Shown here one piece after another: positions 22,459 through 33,319 of a stretch of 64,000 nt of DNA. Under the pieces are notes generated by a model. The model searched no databases and had not been told where the DNA came from. It saw nothing but the letters and a program-made list of their open reading frames with translations. Within the stretch, counting starts at the first letter, position 1; each line of letters starts with the position of its first letter. The position numbers and the translations under genes are program-made. The stretch comes from Mixophyes australis (taxonomy: Eukaryota; Chordata; Amphibia; Anura; Limnodynastidae), in NCBI GenBank assembly GCA_036250195.1, contig JAVHZZ010000003.1, positions 297,133,565 to 297,197,564 on the forward strand, written 5' to 3'.

Positions 22459-25455
22459 CTACTGAGGAAAGATGTCGTCCTCATCCTCAACCTCTGATTC
22501 CTCTCCCCCTACAGTGTGTACTTCCTCCTCCTCACACATTATCAATTCGTCCCCGCTGGACTCTACAACCACAGGTCCCTCTGTACTATCTGGAGGGCAG
22601 TGCTGTACTTCATTGAGGAATTGATTATTAATTTTTATAAACATAATTTTTTCAACGTTGTGAGGAAGCAACCTCCTTCGCCGCTCACTGACCAGGTTCC
22701 CCGCTGCACTAAAAACTCTTTCCGAGTACACACTGGAGGGGGGACAACTCAGGTAAAATAGAGCCAGTTTGTACAGGGGCTTCCAAACTGCCTTTTTTTC
22801 CTGCCAGTAACAATATGGACTGTTTGACATGTCTATTTGGATGGTGTCAGCAAAATAATCCTCCACCATTTTTTCAATTGTGACAGCATCCAATGCAGTG
22901 ACAGTAGACATGTCTGCAATGGTTGGCAGGTCCTTCAGTCCGGACCAGATGTTATCAGCATCCCCGCCAGCGCCTCTTTTAGGAAAACTGAGCTTTTTCC
23001 TTGCAGCCATAGATGTGGAAGAAAATGAGGGTGGAGCTGTTGGCATGTCACGGTCCTCTTCAGAGGACAATCTCCTGACCAGAAGGTCTTTGCACCGCTG
23101 TAGACTTGTGTCCGCCGGAAACAGAGACAAAACATACGCTTTAAACCGAGGATCGAGCATGGTGGCCAGAATGTATTCCTCTGACTTTAAAAGAGTGACC
23201 ACCCTCGGATTCTGGCAAAGCGTACGAAGGGCTACATCCACAAGAGCTACATGCTTGGTGTAATCGCAAAGGTTTACCAGCTCCTCCCTCACTTTCTCCA
23301 GCTGCTTCTGCAACAGCCTGATCAGGGGAATGACCTGACTCAAGCTGGCAGTGTCGGAACTGACTTCTCGTGTGGCAAGTTCAAACGGCTGGAGAACCTT
23401 GCACAACACGGAAATCAGTCTCCACTGCGCTTGACTCAGGCGCATCCCCACTCCTTTGCCTATGTCGTAGGTGGCTGTGTAGGCCTGAATGGCCTTTTGC
23501 TGCTCCTCCATCCTCTGCAGCATATAGAGGGTGGAGTTCCAGCGCGTCACAACCTCTTGTTTGAGGTGATGGCAGGGCAGGTTCATGGTTTTTTGATGTG
23601 CCGCTAGTCTGCGGTAGGCACTGGCTGAATGACGAAAGTGTTCAGCAATTTTGCGGGCCACCGCAAGCATCTCCTGCACACCCCTGTCACTCTTGAGGTA
23701 ATGCTGCACCACCAAATTAATGGTGTGGGCAAAACATGGGACATGCTGGAAATTGCCCATATTTAATGCCGGCACAATGTTACTGGCATTGTCTGACACC
23801 ACAAATCCCCATGAGAGTCTAAGTGGGGTAAGCCACTGGGAGATAATTTCCCTCAGTTTCTCTAATATGTTATCAGCGTTGTGCCTCTTATTAAAGCCTG
23901 TAATACACAATGTTGCCTGCGTTTGCACGAGCAGCCCTTTTGTAGATGCTGCTACTGATGCAGCTGTTGCTGTTGCTGCGGAAGGGGATGCATCTACCCA
24001 GTGGGCTGTCACAGTCATATAGTCCTTCGTTTGCCCAGAACCACTTGTCCACATGTCCGTGGTTAAGTGAACAGTGGGTACAACCGCATTTTTTAGAGCA
24101 CTGAGGACACTTGATTGTACTTCTCTGTACATTTTTGGTATCGCCTGCATAGTGAAGTGGAATCTCGACGGGATTTGGTACCGGGGACACAATACCTCCA
24201 TCAACCCTCTAAATCCCACTCCACTGATGGCGGACACCGGGCGCATGTCTAACACCAACATTGCAGTTACAGCCGCAGTTATACACTTTGCAATAGGGTG
24301 ACTACTATCGTATTTTGTGGTCATGGCAAACGACTGTTGGACAGTCAATTGTTTTGTGAAAGACTTAGCGGTCTTACGACTTCCCCTCTGGGAAGATGAC
24401 CGACTAACAGCAGCAACAGCAGCAGTGGCAGTAGTAGGTGTACCGCTGCAGGATTCCTCGGATGAATCCCGTATTGGAGAGGACTCAGTCTGGCTGCTGA
24501 CTTGGGCTGCAGGACTGAATCTGATGGAGATCGTGGAGGAAGTTGACGAGGAGGGTGTTGCTGGTGTGTATCCAACTAGACCACGGGATTTAGGTGTCCC
24601 TGTACCGATGACGGTCCTAGCCCCAGTTCCTGAACTAACCACTGAACTATGAAGGTTATTCAGGTGACGTATAAGGGAGGATGTCCCTAGGTGGGCAAGA
24701 TCCTTACCCCTGCTTATTTGAGCTTTACATAAGCTACATATGGCCATACATTGGTTGTCCGGATTTGGATAAAAATAACTCCAGACCGAAGAGGTGCATT
24801 TTTTGGTCTTCTGACCAGGCATGACGATGGGCTTTTTCATCCCATGGACATCAGCTGTTTCCCCCCCTGGTGCCTCATTTACAATAACCACATCACCATC
24901 CTCATCATCAAGTTCCTCCACAGCACCAGCTACATCATAAATAGCCTCCTCCCGATCCACCTCTTCCCGTACAGTGATGGGAAGGTCAGGCTTGACAACC
25001 ACCAACACCCTTGGACTCTCCTTGGGGATTTGTGATAATTTCTCTTTAGAAGGCAGAGTTGTTTGCTGTTTTGTTGCTGACAGCATAACTCTCTTCAATT
25101 TTTTGTAGGGGGGGAGGAGGAGGAGGGCTAAGATCCTTGGGTGAAGCTGGACCACTAGTCATGAACTAGGGCCAGGGCCTAAGCCGTTCCTTGCCACTAC
25201 GTGTCGTAAATGGCATATTGCCAACTTTACGTTTCTCCTCAGATGATTTTAAGTTTCTCTTTTTGCTATTTTTTGAGAACTTGGGCTTTTTGGATTTTAC
25301 ATGCCCTGTACTAGGAGATTGGGCATCGGGCTTGGAAGACGACGTTGATGGCATTTCATCGTTTTGTCATGACTAGTGGCAGCAGCTTCAGCATTAGGAG
25401 GAAGTGGGTCTTGATCTTTCCCTACTTTATCCTCCAAATTTTTGCTCTCCATTAT
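22459..25455 (-). pseudogene. hAT transposase with BED zinc finger (copy 1, disrupted)
   Basis: A cut-and-paste DNA transposase gene of the hAT superfamily. The N-terminal part (start near 25455) has a 1-bp deletion relative to copy 2 near 25362, a TAG stop at about 25165 (WP* where copy 2 reads WPV), and a length change in a C-run near 25110. After these the frame is open for 898 codons to 22459. Visible domains are a basic Lys/Ser-rich N-terminus, a BED finger (SSVWSYFYPNPDNQ, CSLC, then IRHLNNLH), catalytic Asp blocks in TTDMWTSG and VVSDNASN, and the C-terminal dimerisation block LALFYLSCPPSSVYSERVFS with its conserved Glu. It closely resembles the copy 2 protein. As it stands a complete protein cannot be made from one frame. 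Confidence 0.92.
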
Positions 25456-26250
25456 ATGTAGCACAAGATACTGCAGAATGTGTGAACTTGGTAATATTGC
25501 AATACCAATGGGCTTATACTGCAGGATTGGTTTTGTAAATTTTGTTGTAGTTAAATTTTTTTTAAATTATTTTTTTGTATTTTTTTTTATAACTTTTTTA
25601 AATTTTTTAAACACTTGGGAATATTGGGGAAATAACTATGCTCTTAGAAGCACAGAGCACAGGACATGGGACCACTGGACTGAACAGGACACAACACACA
25701 GGAGGACCCAGCAGCACCACTGAACTCAAAATTGACAGAGCACAGCACACAGCACCACTGGACTGATACTGCAGAATGTGTGAACTTTGTAATATTGCAG
25801 CAGTACCACTGGACTTTTACTGCTGAATGTGTGAACTTGGTAATATTGCAGTACCAATGGGCTTATACTGCAGGATTGGTTTGGCAAATTTTGTTGTAAT
25901 TAAAAAAAAATGTAATTAGTTTTTTGTATATTTTTTTTATTAACTTTTTTTTAATTTTTTTAACACTATATATTGAATATTGGGGAAATAACTAACCCCT
26001 TAAGAATCACAGAGCACGGGACACAGGACCACTGGACTGAACAGGACCACTGGACTGAACAGGACACAGCACACAGGACCCAGCAGCACCACTGAACTCA
26101 AAATTGACAGAGCACAGCACACAGCACCACTGGACTGAGTCTGATACTGCAGAACACAGCACAGCACAGCACAGCACAGCACAGCACAGCACAGAACTAA
26201 AAAGCACAGCACGAGATCTACCAGAACAGAGGACCACCTAACACACCCTC
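25450..26250. repeat. Right-hand repeat zone of hAT copy 1
   Basis: About two diverged units, each starting near ATACTGCAGAATGTGTGAAC (25457, 25768) and containing poly-T/A blocks and CAGCACCACTGGACTGA text. They are followed by a (CAGCA)n run at about 26153-26196. They correspond to the 294-bp array in copy 2. Confidence 0.85.
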
Positions 26251-26465
26251 CCTCTACCCTGATCAATGCCCGAGTGAAGATGGCGGCGACTAGCGGGGAA
26301 TTTATAGGATCCGAGTATCGCGAGATCCGACAGCGGGATTATGACTCCGAGCCTCGGTTTCAATTTTTCATTTGGCTCCAATACCCGGATCTGTCTCAGA
26401 TCCGACTCGGATCGGCAACGTTCGGGTGGGCTCGGATTCAGGAAATCCGAGTGCGCTCATCTCTA

Positions 26466-27150
26466 GTTGTTTGAGGAACTTGTGACAGCTATTGACCGGT
26501 ATTACACTGTCAAAAATATGGCCCAGACAGCTGGAAAAGTTGTCAAGGCAGACTTCAGGCCAAAACCAATACCAGAGGTTGGGACAGACTGCAAAGTGAC
26601 CCCAGCAAAATGTTTTGAGTGTGGCGAGCAGAGGCACTTCCAGAGGCATTGTCCAAATCATCCAGAACTGATGGATTGTTCGGTGGTTCGACTAGTCCCC
26701 AGGTTTCCTGCTTGTTTCTCTATGGCCTCGTCTACAGGAAATCCACTGCTGTTCCAATTGACCATCCTGACACGGCAACAGGCAGTGTTAGCGTTGGTGG
26801 ACACTGGTACTGAAATCACACTGGTATCAGGCACTGTGGTTCCAGAATGTCTTTCAACCCGGCTACTGTTAGGTCCTGTGCATTCATGGGGTCACCAAGG
26901 AATATGACCGTGTCAATCTTCCCATTACTGTGAAGGGATGAACAGTGCAAGTGATAGCAGCGATAGCCCCAAGGCTGCCATACCCCCTTATTCTGGGACG
27001 AGACTTTCTCCTGTTCTGGGAAATTATAGATAACCGGATCGGTCAGAACATGCCGGCAACTGAGCCAGTGGCCCGACGTCCAACCCTACTTGATCCTGTC
27101 TTTCATACCCGAGAACAGAGACAGAGAACTGTAATACCTGGAGCCTGAAT
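26466..27150 (+). pseudogene. gag end, zinc knuckle and protease remnant of the Gmr1-like element
   Basis: Directly after the hAT duplication the gag frame resumes. It contains a CCHC zinc knuckle (CFECGEQRHFQRHC, about 26613-26654) that binds genomic RNA in the particle. An aspartic protease follows, with active-site block ALVDTGTEITLVSG at about 26790-26830 and, after a frameshift, the conserved PYPLILGRDFLLFWE near 26980-27023. The order Gag-knuckle-protease is normal for Ty3-type elements. Frames change between blocks, so no functional polyprotein can be produced. Confidence 0.85.
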
Positions 27151-27281
27151 ACCAGGATTTGGCTGCAACTAGGCCAACATCACGTTTCAGAAGATGGGAG
27201 CGAAAGGTCACAGATGGAGAAAGTCGGGAGGAAACTGAAACCCTGCCAGAGGGTGAAGATTAGTCTCCAATATTCAGGACT

Positions 27282-28240
27282 GTGTCTCTCCAGGACTTTG
27301 CAAGAGACCAAGTTAATGATAGTGATTTTGCTTATAAATATGTGGTGGAAGTGAATAGATCATGGAAGGCTGAGGGACAGGACAGGGGAGAACCTTATTT
27401 TATAATAAAAGGGGATCTGTTATATAGGGTGGAAGTGGTGCAGGAGAAAACAGTTCATCAACTCCTGATGCCAGAGGTACATGTTCCTTTGGTATTAACC
27501 ACAGCCCATACACACCTTTTGGGGGGAGGAGGGCATCTGGGAGAGGAGAAGACTTTAAATCGGGTTTTCCTCAGATTTTACTGGCCGAGAATCCGTATGG
27601 CAGTCAAGAGATACTGGTAAGCCTGCCCAGTATGCCAGCGGATGGCCTCTAAACCAGACTATCGAGCTCCCCTTGTACCTCTCCCTATAATTCCAGTCCC
27701 ATTCGAGCGTATTGCCATGGACTGACTGGTTCCCTTGGAGAAGTCAGCCTGAGGGCATCAATATATATTGGTAGTTCTTGATTATGCTACACAATACCCT
27801 GAGGTAATTCCACTACAGTATATTAAATCAAACACTATTACAAAAGAAATACTATTAATGAACACTAGGCTTGAAATCCCAAAAGAGATTGCAATAAATC
27901 AGGGAACTCCGTTCATGTCGGGATTAATGAAGGAGTTATGTAAATTTCTAGGGGTACAAAGACTGCAGACTTCTGTTTATCATCCACAAACCATTAGATT
28001 GGTTGAGCGGTTTAATAGGACCCTAAAGCAAATGATTAGACGAGCTGTGGCTCAGGATAAACGAGATTGGGACAACCTATTACCCTATCTCATGTTTGCG
28101 ATAAGGGAGGTGCCTCAGGCATCAACGGGGTTTAGTCTCTTTGAGCTTCTCTTTGGGAAACCCCACAGGATTCTGTATATCCTAGAAGGAGGGTGGGAAC
28201 AGCAGGTTCGCAAAAAACAAATATAGTACAGTTTGTGCCC
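27282..28240 (+). pseudogene. Integrase remnant located upstream of RT (Gmr1-like order)
   Basis: The integrase first shows its HHCC zinc-binding module (HTHLLGGGGHLGEEKT, then CPVCQ after a stop). The catalytic core follows: ERIAMD with the first Asp, a stop, ILVVLDYATQYPEVIPL, then AINQGTPFMS where the usual second catalytic Asp of the D-QG block reads Asn, then VERFNRTLKQMI with the catalytic Glu. In-frame stops lie near 27619 and 27723. Its position between protease and reverse transcriptase, instead of after RNase H, is the diagnostic feature of Gmr1-type Ty3 elements. The damage makes it inactive. Confidence 0.88.
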
Positions 28241-28588
28241 TTATTACATGATCGACTACAACAGACCAGTTCATTGGTAAAACAACATCTGACGGTGCTC
28301 ATCCTAGTACCAACTCAGATAACAGATCCCATAGGGCAAGTAAATTGCAGAGTGTGGCGGCTCAATAGAAGGCAAAAAGAGGAAAACCCGACATTAATGT
28401 TGGGAGCAGTAAAAACCAAGGACTGCATAGAAATGAGAGGCCTAAGAAATGGTGGCTTGGAATATGGATGTTTCTTCTGCTATTCCAGGGCACACCAAGA
28501 TAATAGGACACAACATTGTAACCCCACCATGGCTTAACCAGCGACCATATAGAATACCTGAGGCAAGAAGGGCGCAGTAAAGTGAGAG

Positions 28589-29500
28589 GTGGAGGACATG
28601 TTGCAACTCGGGGTAGTGGAGGAGTTCACCGGTGAGTGCAATAACCTCATAGTCCTTGTGCCTAGGCCTTCAGGGGTCATTCGCTTCTGTAATGATTTTA
28701 GGAAGTTGAATAAGGTGTCTAGGTTTCACATAAAACCAGAGAAAAAACAAACCTGTGCTCGGTATATCCCACATTATATATGGTATCAGCTGCTTGGCAA
28801 TAAGCCTGCGCTCGGTATATCCCATATTGTATGTGGTACCAGCTGTGTGGCAACATAAATGCCCATATATGTATACAAAACAAAAAGACAGTTGTCAGCG
28901 CTTATCCTTTACACTGTATATCTGTGTGCGTCTAGCAAAATGAAAACATGAGGTATTAGTTCATATTTTGATCAAAACGTTTAAGCCTGCATCCCAGCGT
29001 CAAGGGCACCTCATTATATGCAGGTCCTACACTGACCTATATGCTTTAAACACCATTAAAATGCAGTTAAAAGCAGGTTTGACATATATCCAAAGCCGTG
29101 GGTAGAAGAATTAGTGGAGAATTTGGCCAGTAGTCAATATCAGACTACTCTAGATTTGACAAAAGAGTGCTGGCAGATACCACTCACTGCCTCGGCCAAA
29201 CCCAAAACAGCCTTTTCAAACCTGAAGGACTGTTTCAGTACAAGGTATTGCCGTTTGGCTTGCATGGGGTGCCAGCTACGTTTCAGCGGGCAATGGACAA
29301 ACTGTTGAAACCTCTCGAGAATACGCCACTGCTTACCTTGATGACTTAGTCACCCACAGTCAGGACTGTGAGTCCCATCTTTCCAAGGTGGAGGTAGTTT
29401 TGCAGTCATTTAGGTGTCATGGCCTTAGGGCGAATACCCTGAAGTGGGCTCTAGCCATGGCAGAAGTTAAATATCTGGGTATGTGGTAGGTCGGGGGAAA
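28589..29500 (+). pseudogene. Reverse transcriptase remnant of the Gmr1-like element, with internal insertion
   Basis: The first RT blocks are MEDMLQLGVVEEF, LIVLVPRPSG and IRFCNDFRKLNKVSRF (28589-28735). After an inserted segment (about 28740-29090) the protein resumes with PWVEELVENL, TTLDLTKECWQIPL (the block with the first catalytic Asp) and, in shifted frames, LPFGLHGVPATFQRAMD and the YLDD catalytic box near 29335-29346. LVTHSQ and further RT thumb residues follow to about 29490. At least three frames are needed to read it, so the gene is dead. Confidence 0.87.
28740..29090. repeat. Unclassified insertion inside the retroelement RT
   Basis: This segment separates two conserved RT blocks and has no retroelement coding character. 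It opens with two tandem 58-bp-like units containing CTCGGTATATCCCA and GGTA(T/C)CAGCTG. No inverted ends or target duplication were identified, so the element type is unknown. Confidence 0.5.
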
Positions 29501-29649
29501 GAAAACCCCATGTGGATAAGGTAGAGGCTGTAAGGAATTGGCCTAAACCAGAAAGAAAGTCTTAACTACGGACTTTCCTGGGGTTGGTTGGGTACTACCC
29601 ACAGTTTATTCAAACTTTGCTTCTCGAGCCACACTGTTGACCAGATTTC

Positions 29650-30110
29650 TTAGAAAGAATAACCCAGACAAGTTATTTTGATCTCAGTCTTTGGAAGTTG
29701 CCTGGAAAGACTTGAAAGAAGCCTTGTGCACTGCACCGGTCCTACAAGCACGTAACTTTAGGGAGCGGTTCTTACTCCAGACAGATGCTTCCGTGACAGG
29801 TCTGGAGGCAGTATTGTACCAGAGGGTGAAAGATGAGGAAAGATTGGTTCTTTTTTTCAGACGTAAATTCCTTCTGAGTGAAAAGAGGTATGTCACAGTG
29901 GAACAGGAGTGTTTGGCCATTAAATGGGGAGTCGAGGCACTCCAGTACTACTTACTCGGTAGTGATTTCACCCTGGTTACCGACCACGCAATATTACAGT
30001 GGGTGCACACAAATAAGGAGGTGAATGCCAGGATCACACATTGGTTTCTGGCGTTACAACCCTTTAGCTTTAAGGTGGAGGGGTTCTGCATAATAATGCC
30101 AAAGCCCTAT
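29650..30110 (+). pseudogene. RNase H remnant of the Gmr1-like element
   Basis: The open frame encodes WKDLKEALCTAPVLQ, then FLLQTDASVTGLEAVLYQ with the first catalytic Asp, LSEKRYVTVEQECLAIKWG with the catalytic Glu region, and FTLVTDHAILQWV. These are the classic Ty3-type RNase H blocks that digest the RNA strand during reverse transcription. It is the last pol domain before the polypurine tract and 3' LTR, confirming that no integrase follows RNase H in this element. Confidence 0.88.
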
Positions 30111-30241
30111 CACGGAGAGATGAGCTTCCCAGGTCGGCCGATTCACCTGGTTTGGCGAAGTCAGAAGTGGTGTAGTTGGCAAAGAGGAAATTTTTGCCAA
30201 GATCTGCTTCACCAAGTATGGCAAAGCTAAAAGGAAGGGTG

Positions 30242-30583
30242 TGTGGAAAAGGTAACCAGAATAGGACCTGTCCAGCAGGGAGAAGCACAGACAGAGTTAA
30301 TGATCCTGCTGTTACCTGCAGTAAGGAGTTCAAACACAAGTGCACGCCATGGGTGTGATTGCTGTGGTGTGTGTGTGTAAAAGGATTGTGGGATCTGGTG
30401 GGTGGGGCTTCTGATACTGATTAGCAGCCAGTGGCCGGACAATAGTGATGGATTGTGGGCTAAGCTAGTGTGTCAGGACGCCGTGGATTCTTTATGTTTG
30501 TGATATGCGGTTTTATGCTGCAAATAAAACAGCTACTGCTTAAGAAACCTGGAGCAAGGAGTCTTTATTTGGTGATTTCTACA
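30242..30583 (+). repeat. 3' LTR of the Gmr1-like element
   Basis: Direct repeat of 20034-20393, beginning TGTGGAAAAGGTAACC and ending TTTCTACA. It is preceded by a purine-rich tract. It differs from the 5' LTR by many substitutions, a shorter TG run and small indels, pointing to long residence. Confidence 0.88.
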
Positions 30584-30929
30584 CAAGTTATACAAATACA
30601 CATACAACAACAACACTCATATAATATGTATTGCTTCTCTTGTCAGCTTTGCTGGACACTTAAACAAAAACAGATGATTTCTTGTTGCCAATCTCTAACG
30701 CTAATTTAACACAGTACCAATCTCTATTAGATTGTCCATTTTGTCCAGCATTGATGACACCACCCACAGGACCCACCAGTGGTTTAAACCCTAAGCTCCT
30801 ACCCAGCTCTATCCTGATTTGACAGATGTTAAACCCATGTCTTGCACCCATTGAGATTGACAACTCCCCTACATAAATATGATTAGAGCAAGTGCTGTTC
30901 TTAGCTTATTTGCAAGACTTCATTATAGC

Positions 30930-31290
30930 CACACCTCTGCTAGCTGTGACTCATATTTAAAATATATAATTCCTAACACTCATAGCCTAGGCTAATAGTG
31001 GCAATTTTTGGGAGAAGAACAGTGAGGGATCCTCCCAAAATTGCTGCTACCAGACTAAAATATAGCTGCTGCTATTAATGATACCACTTTTGGGAGGGGA
31101 CGGGGAGGGTCACGCTTTTTAACTTTTTTTAAAAAAAAACAAAACACTCGCAAGTCGAGCACCCGCAACAGATATCCTGCATCTGTCTCCTCCTCTACAT
31201 AGGTAACAAGTACTTGAATACGCCTTTATTGTACTTGGCAAATGCTTGCCTGCCCCTTTCCACCCCGTTCTGCCTATCAAAATGTGCAGT
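30930..31290. repeat. Degraded relative of the 31774-32350 element
   Basis: Shares text with the interior of the element at 31774-32350, for example GAATACGCCTTTATTGTACTTGGC and the CACCCGCAACAGATAT block compared with CACCCGCAAAAGATACG. Ends are not defined. Confidence 0.5.
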
Positions 31291-31520
31291 GTATTAAGTG
31301 TAATATGTAATATGTGTCTTCCTCATCTTTGGTACGAAAAAAAGGCTCCAACTCTACATGAGTAATCTATTATTGTACTTTCATATTATACTTTAATCCA
31401 GTTTGTATAAAGTTGTCATGTAATAATGTAAGTAAATAATAAATGCTTTAACAAAATGTACATTGTTCGTTGCACAAGAAAAAAAATCTGAATATGCAAT
31501 ATACAGTTGACACCTCTCAC

Positions 31521-31647
31521 CTGTCAATCCTGGGTTGGGCCACCAGCCCAGATCACAAGCCTTGCAGGTAAATTCATCCTGCACAAATTCATTCTCCTTG
31601 CAAGGGGTACATATCCAACAACAGCTTACTTCGCCCTTCCTTATTAC
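31521..31647 (-). CDS. GRM1: GRM1 exon encoding the distal cysteine-rich domain
   Basis: This 127-bp exon starts in phase 0 after a TTACAG acceptor and ends with the first base of the next codon before a GTGAGA donor. It encodes 42 residues beginning VIRKGEVSCCWIC and ending just before the Asp-Cys-Glu that opens the 7TM exon. The dense cysteines (SCCWICTPCKEN, FTCKACDLGWWPN) are the conserved cysteine-rich linker that transmits closure of the Venus-flytrap glutamate-binding domain to the membrane helices. The sequence matches mGlu1 more closely than other group I receptors. The next coding exon lies 15.2 kb away because of the nested transposon block in this intron. Confidence 0.97.
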
Positions 31648-31773
31648 CTGTAATGGGAAGGCAATTAAAGCAAAATTAAATTGTAGCATAAAACACATTA
31701 CTCAAGAGTTTTGTATCAATTACTTGACAGAAAATCCAAGTATTGTATTTTATATTGACAATCATGAGACTTA

Positions 31774-32350
31774 GGGCCTCATTTAGAGTTGGATGCAATT
31801 TACACTGAAATTGTAAGTGTAAATTGCATTCCATAATTTACACAGTATTTAGAGTGGCACGGATGATCCGTGCCACTTAGAATACTGTGCAAATTGCAGA
31901 AACACTTCTCTTTATGTGCCTTATGGGCCATGTGCACAGCCCCTGTAAAGCAGATAATTAAAAAAAAAATTGTTCTTTCCCCCCCAAACAGCACAAGGGT
32001 TGGTTATGCTGCTTAGGAGGGGGTGCACACCTTTTTAAAAAATGTAACTCTTTTTTACTTTGTTTTTTACTACATCAAGGTCTCTTGCACCAGCTGAAAA
32101 CACCCGCAAAAGATACGTCGCCTAGAGACCTATTTGTACTTACTTTCAACTCAAAACAGCATGTAAAGTGCGTGAACACGCCTTTACATTGCTAGGCTCG
32201 CCCACTGCCTCCCCTGTTCCATCTCTCTTAGCACAGAGAGGTGCAACGGGGAGATCCGTCTCAGTTGGAGTGCAAACTGAGACACATCTTTGGCCAAAAG
32301 TGCTTTTTGTGCTCAACAGAAGTACTTGCGGCCGACTCTGAATGAGGCTC
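31774..32350. mobile_element. MITE-like element with GGGCCTCATTTAGAGT ends and TTA duplication
   Basis: The left end GGGCCTCATTTAGAGT and right end ACTCTGAATGAGGCTC are inverse complements with two mismatches. TTA flanks both sides (31771-31773, 32351-32353), suggesting a PIF/Harbinger-type mobiliser. An inner inverted block (ATTTAGAGTGGCACGGATGATCCGTGCCACTTAGAAT) forms a hairpin. It is noncoding and lies in the GRM1 intron between the ligand-domain and cysteine-rich exons. Confidence 0.8.
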
Positions 32351-32353
32351 TTA

Positions 32354-33319
32354 TTGCCAAATCATTTTCACACAGGCATTTACATTTTCTTCTCGCCTAA
32401 TTAATTTAGCAAACAGAGAGAGAGAAATGATCAGACGATCAAAACATTTGTAACAAAGAAGTAAGTATTAATCTATAGTTTGAGCCTTAGTTATGCTTAT
32501 TAGTTGTTTACACAAATGTGTTGTTTTTGCATCAGTTATCCAATTTGTTTTACTAAGCAGTGACTACTAAAGAGTAATCAAGATTGATTCCTTTTTATTA
32601 TCAATACATTGTTAATTAGCATTTTCACTCCAAAATTTTGATATTTAAATGGTGTTTTCATTAAGAAAGAATGTAGACATCAACAGATATTGACAAATTG
32701 GGCCCAGTCACACAGGCTTTTTAGTACACAGCAATTTTCTGACCAGGAAACCATGGTGTGCTAACGAGAGAATACAGTGAGATGAGCTCATATCAATAAT
32801 GTGAATAAGGAAACACTATTCTCCTGTCATACCACAATAATTCCACTGTTAAAGTTTTGACAAAGGAGTCACTATGGTGTGACAGCAGAATAGTATTCAC
32901 CATTCACTACCATGATAGGCTAAGTGAACATATCTTAGCTTATCCTCTCATAAGAACGCTGTGGTTTTATGGCCACAGAATCACAGTGTTTTAAGAAAAT
33001 TTAATTATTAGTTAATAGGACCAATTTCTAAGACATTAAGACAATTCCCTTCAAGACTACTGTAATTTTCAATCTGAAATTATTATTTTTTTAAAATCTT
33101 AATTTTGATTTCTTTAGGTTCAATTTTTATTAATTTGTGAATTTAAAACATTGTTATTAAGATGTCTATATTCCCTATTAATTATTTGTTAGAAACCCAT
33201 TTTTGTAATGTAACAAGGAACACCCAATACATTTTAAGCAAAAAAGGTATTTTTGCTAAATGGAGGTTGCATTCTATGCAACCTTCATGCACGGTGGTTA
33301 GCACCATGCTAAGTACTAG
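32354..33319. other. GRM1 intron, nothing recognised
   Basis: AT-rich intronic DNA; no coding frame or repeat family was recognised. Confidence 0.4.

Larger units (their letters stand above)
21230..26465 (-). mobile_element. hAT transposon, copy 1, inserted in the Gmr1-like gag; 8-bp duplication GTTGTTTG
   Basis: The ends read TAGGGATGTGCAC on the left and GTGCGCTCATCTCTA on the right, imperfect inverted repeats. The flanks carry identical GTTGTTTG copies at 21222-21229 and 26466-26473, the 8-bp duplication typical of hAT. The interior has, in plus-strand order, a subterminal zone rich in TTCGGAT, a 78-bp tandem array (21538-22016), a short hairpin, the transposase on the minus strand, two units of a right-hand repeat, a CACAG run, and a right subterminal zone rich in ATCCGA. 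A second copy of the family lies at 42870-51351. The transposase gene reads in the same direction as GRM1. Confidence 0.95.
20034..30583 (+). mobile_element. Degenerate Ty3-type LTR retrotransposon with Gmr1-like gene order, split by a hAT insertion
   Basis: The element runs from the 5' LTR (20034-20393) to the 3' LTR (30242-30583). Gene remnants read in the order gag, zinc knuckle, protease, integrase, reverse transcriptase, RNase H. In most Ty3/Gypsy elements integrase is last; integrase ahead of RT is the Gmr1-type arrangement. A polypurine tract (AAAAGGAAGGG) directly precedes the 3' LTR. Without the hAT insertion (21230-26465) the element would be about 5.3 kb. All genes carry stops or frameshifts. 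The LTRs are clearly diverged, so the insertion is old. No matching 4-5 bp duplication is visible at the outer ends (GCAGG versus CAAGT). It lies antisense to GRM1 in an intron. Confidence 0.88.

Noticed and set aside
22516..25035. Many plus-strand open frames opposite the hAT transposases (also 46764-49648)
   Set aside because: They are antisense shadows of the transposase gene, present in both copies only because the DNA is homologous. No family resemblance was seen.
25997..26266. Cys/Ala/Val/Leu-rich minus-strand frames (also 50849-51130)
   Set aside because: They are generated by CAGCA and AACAGCACAG simple repeats.
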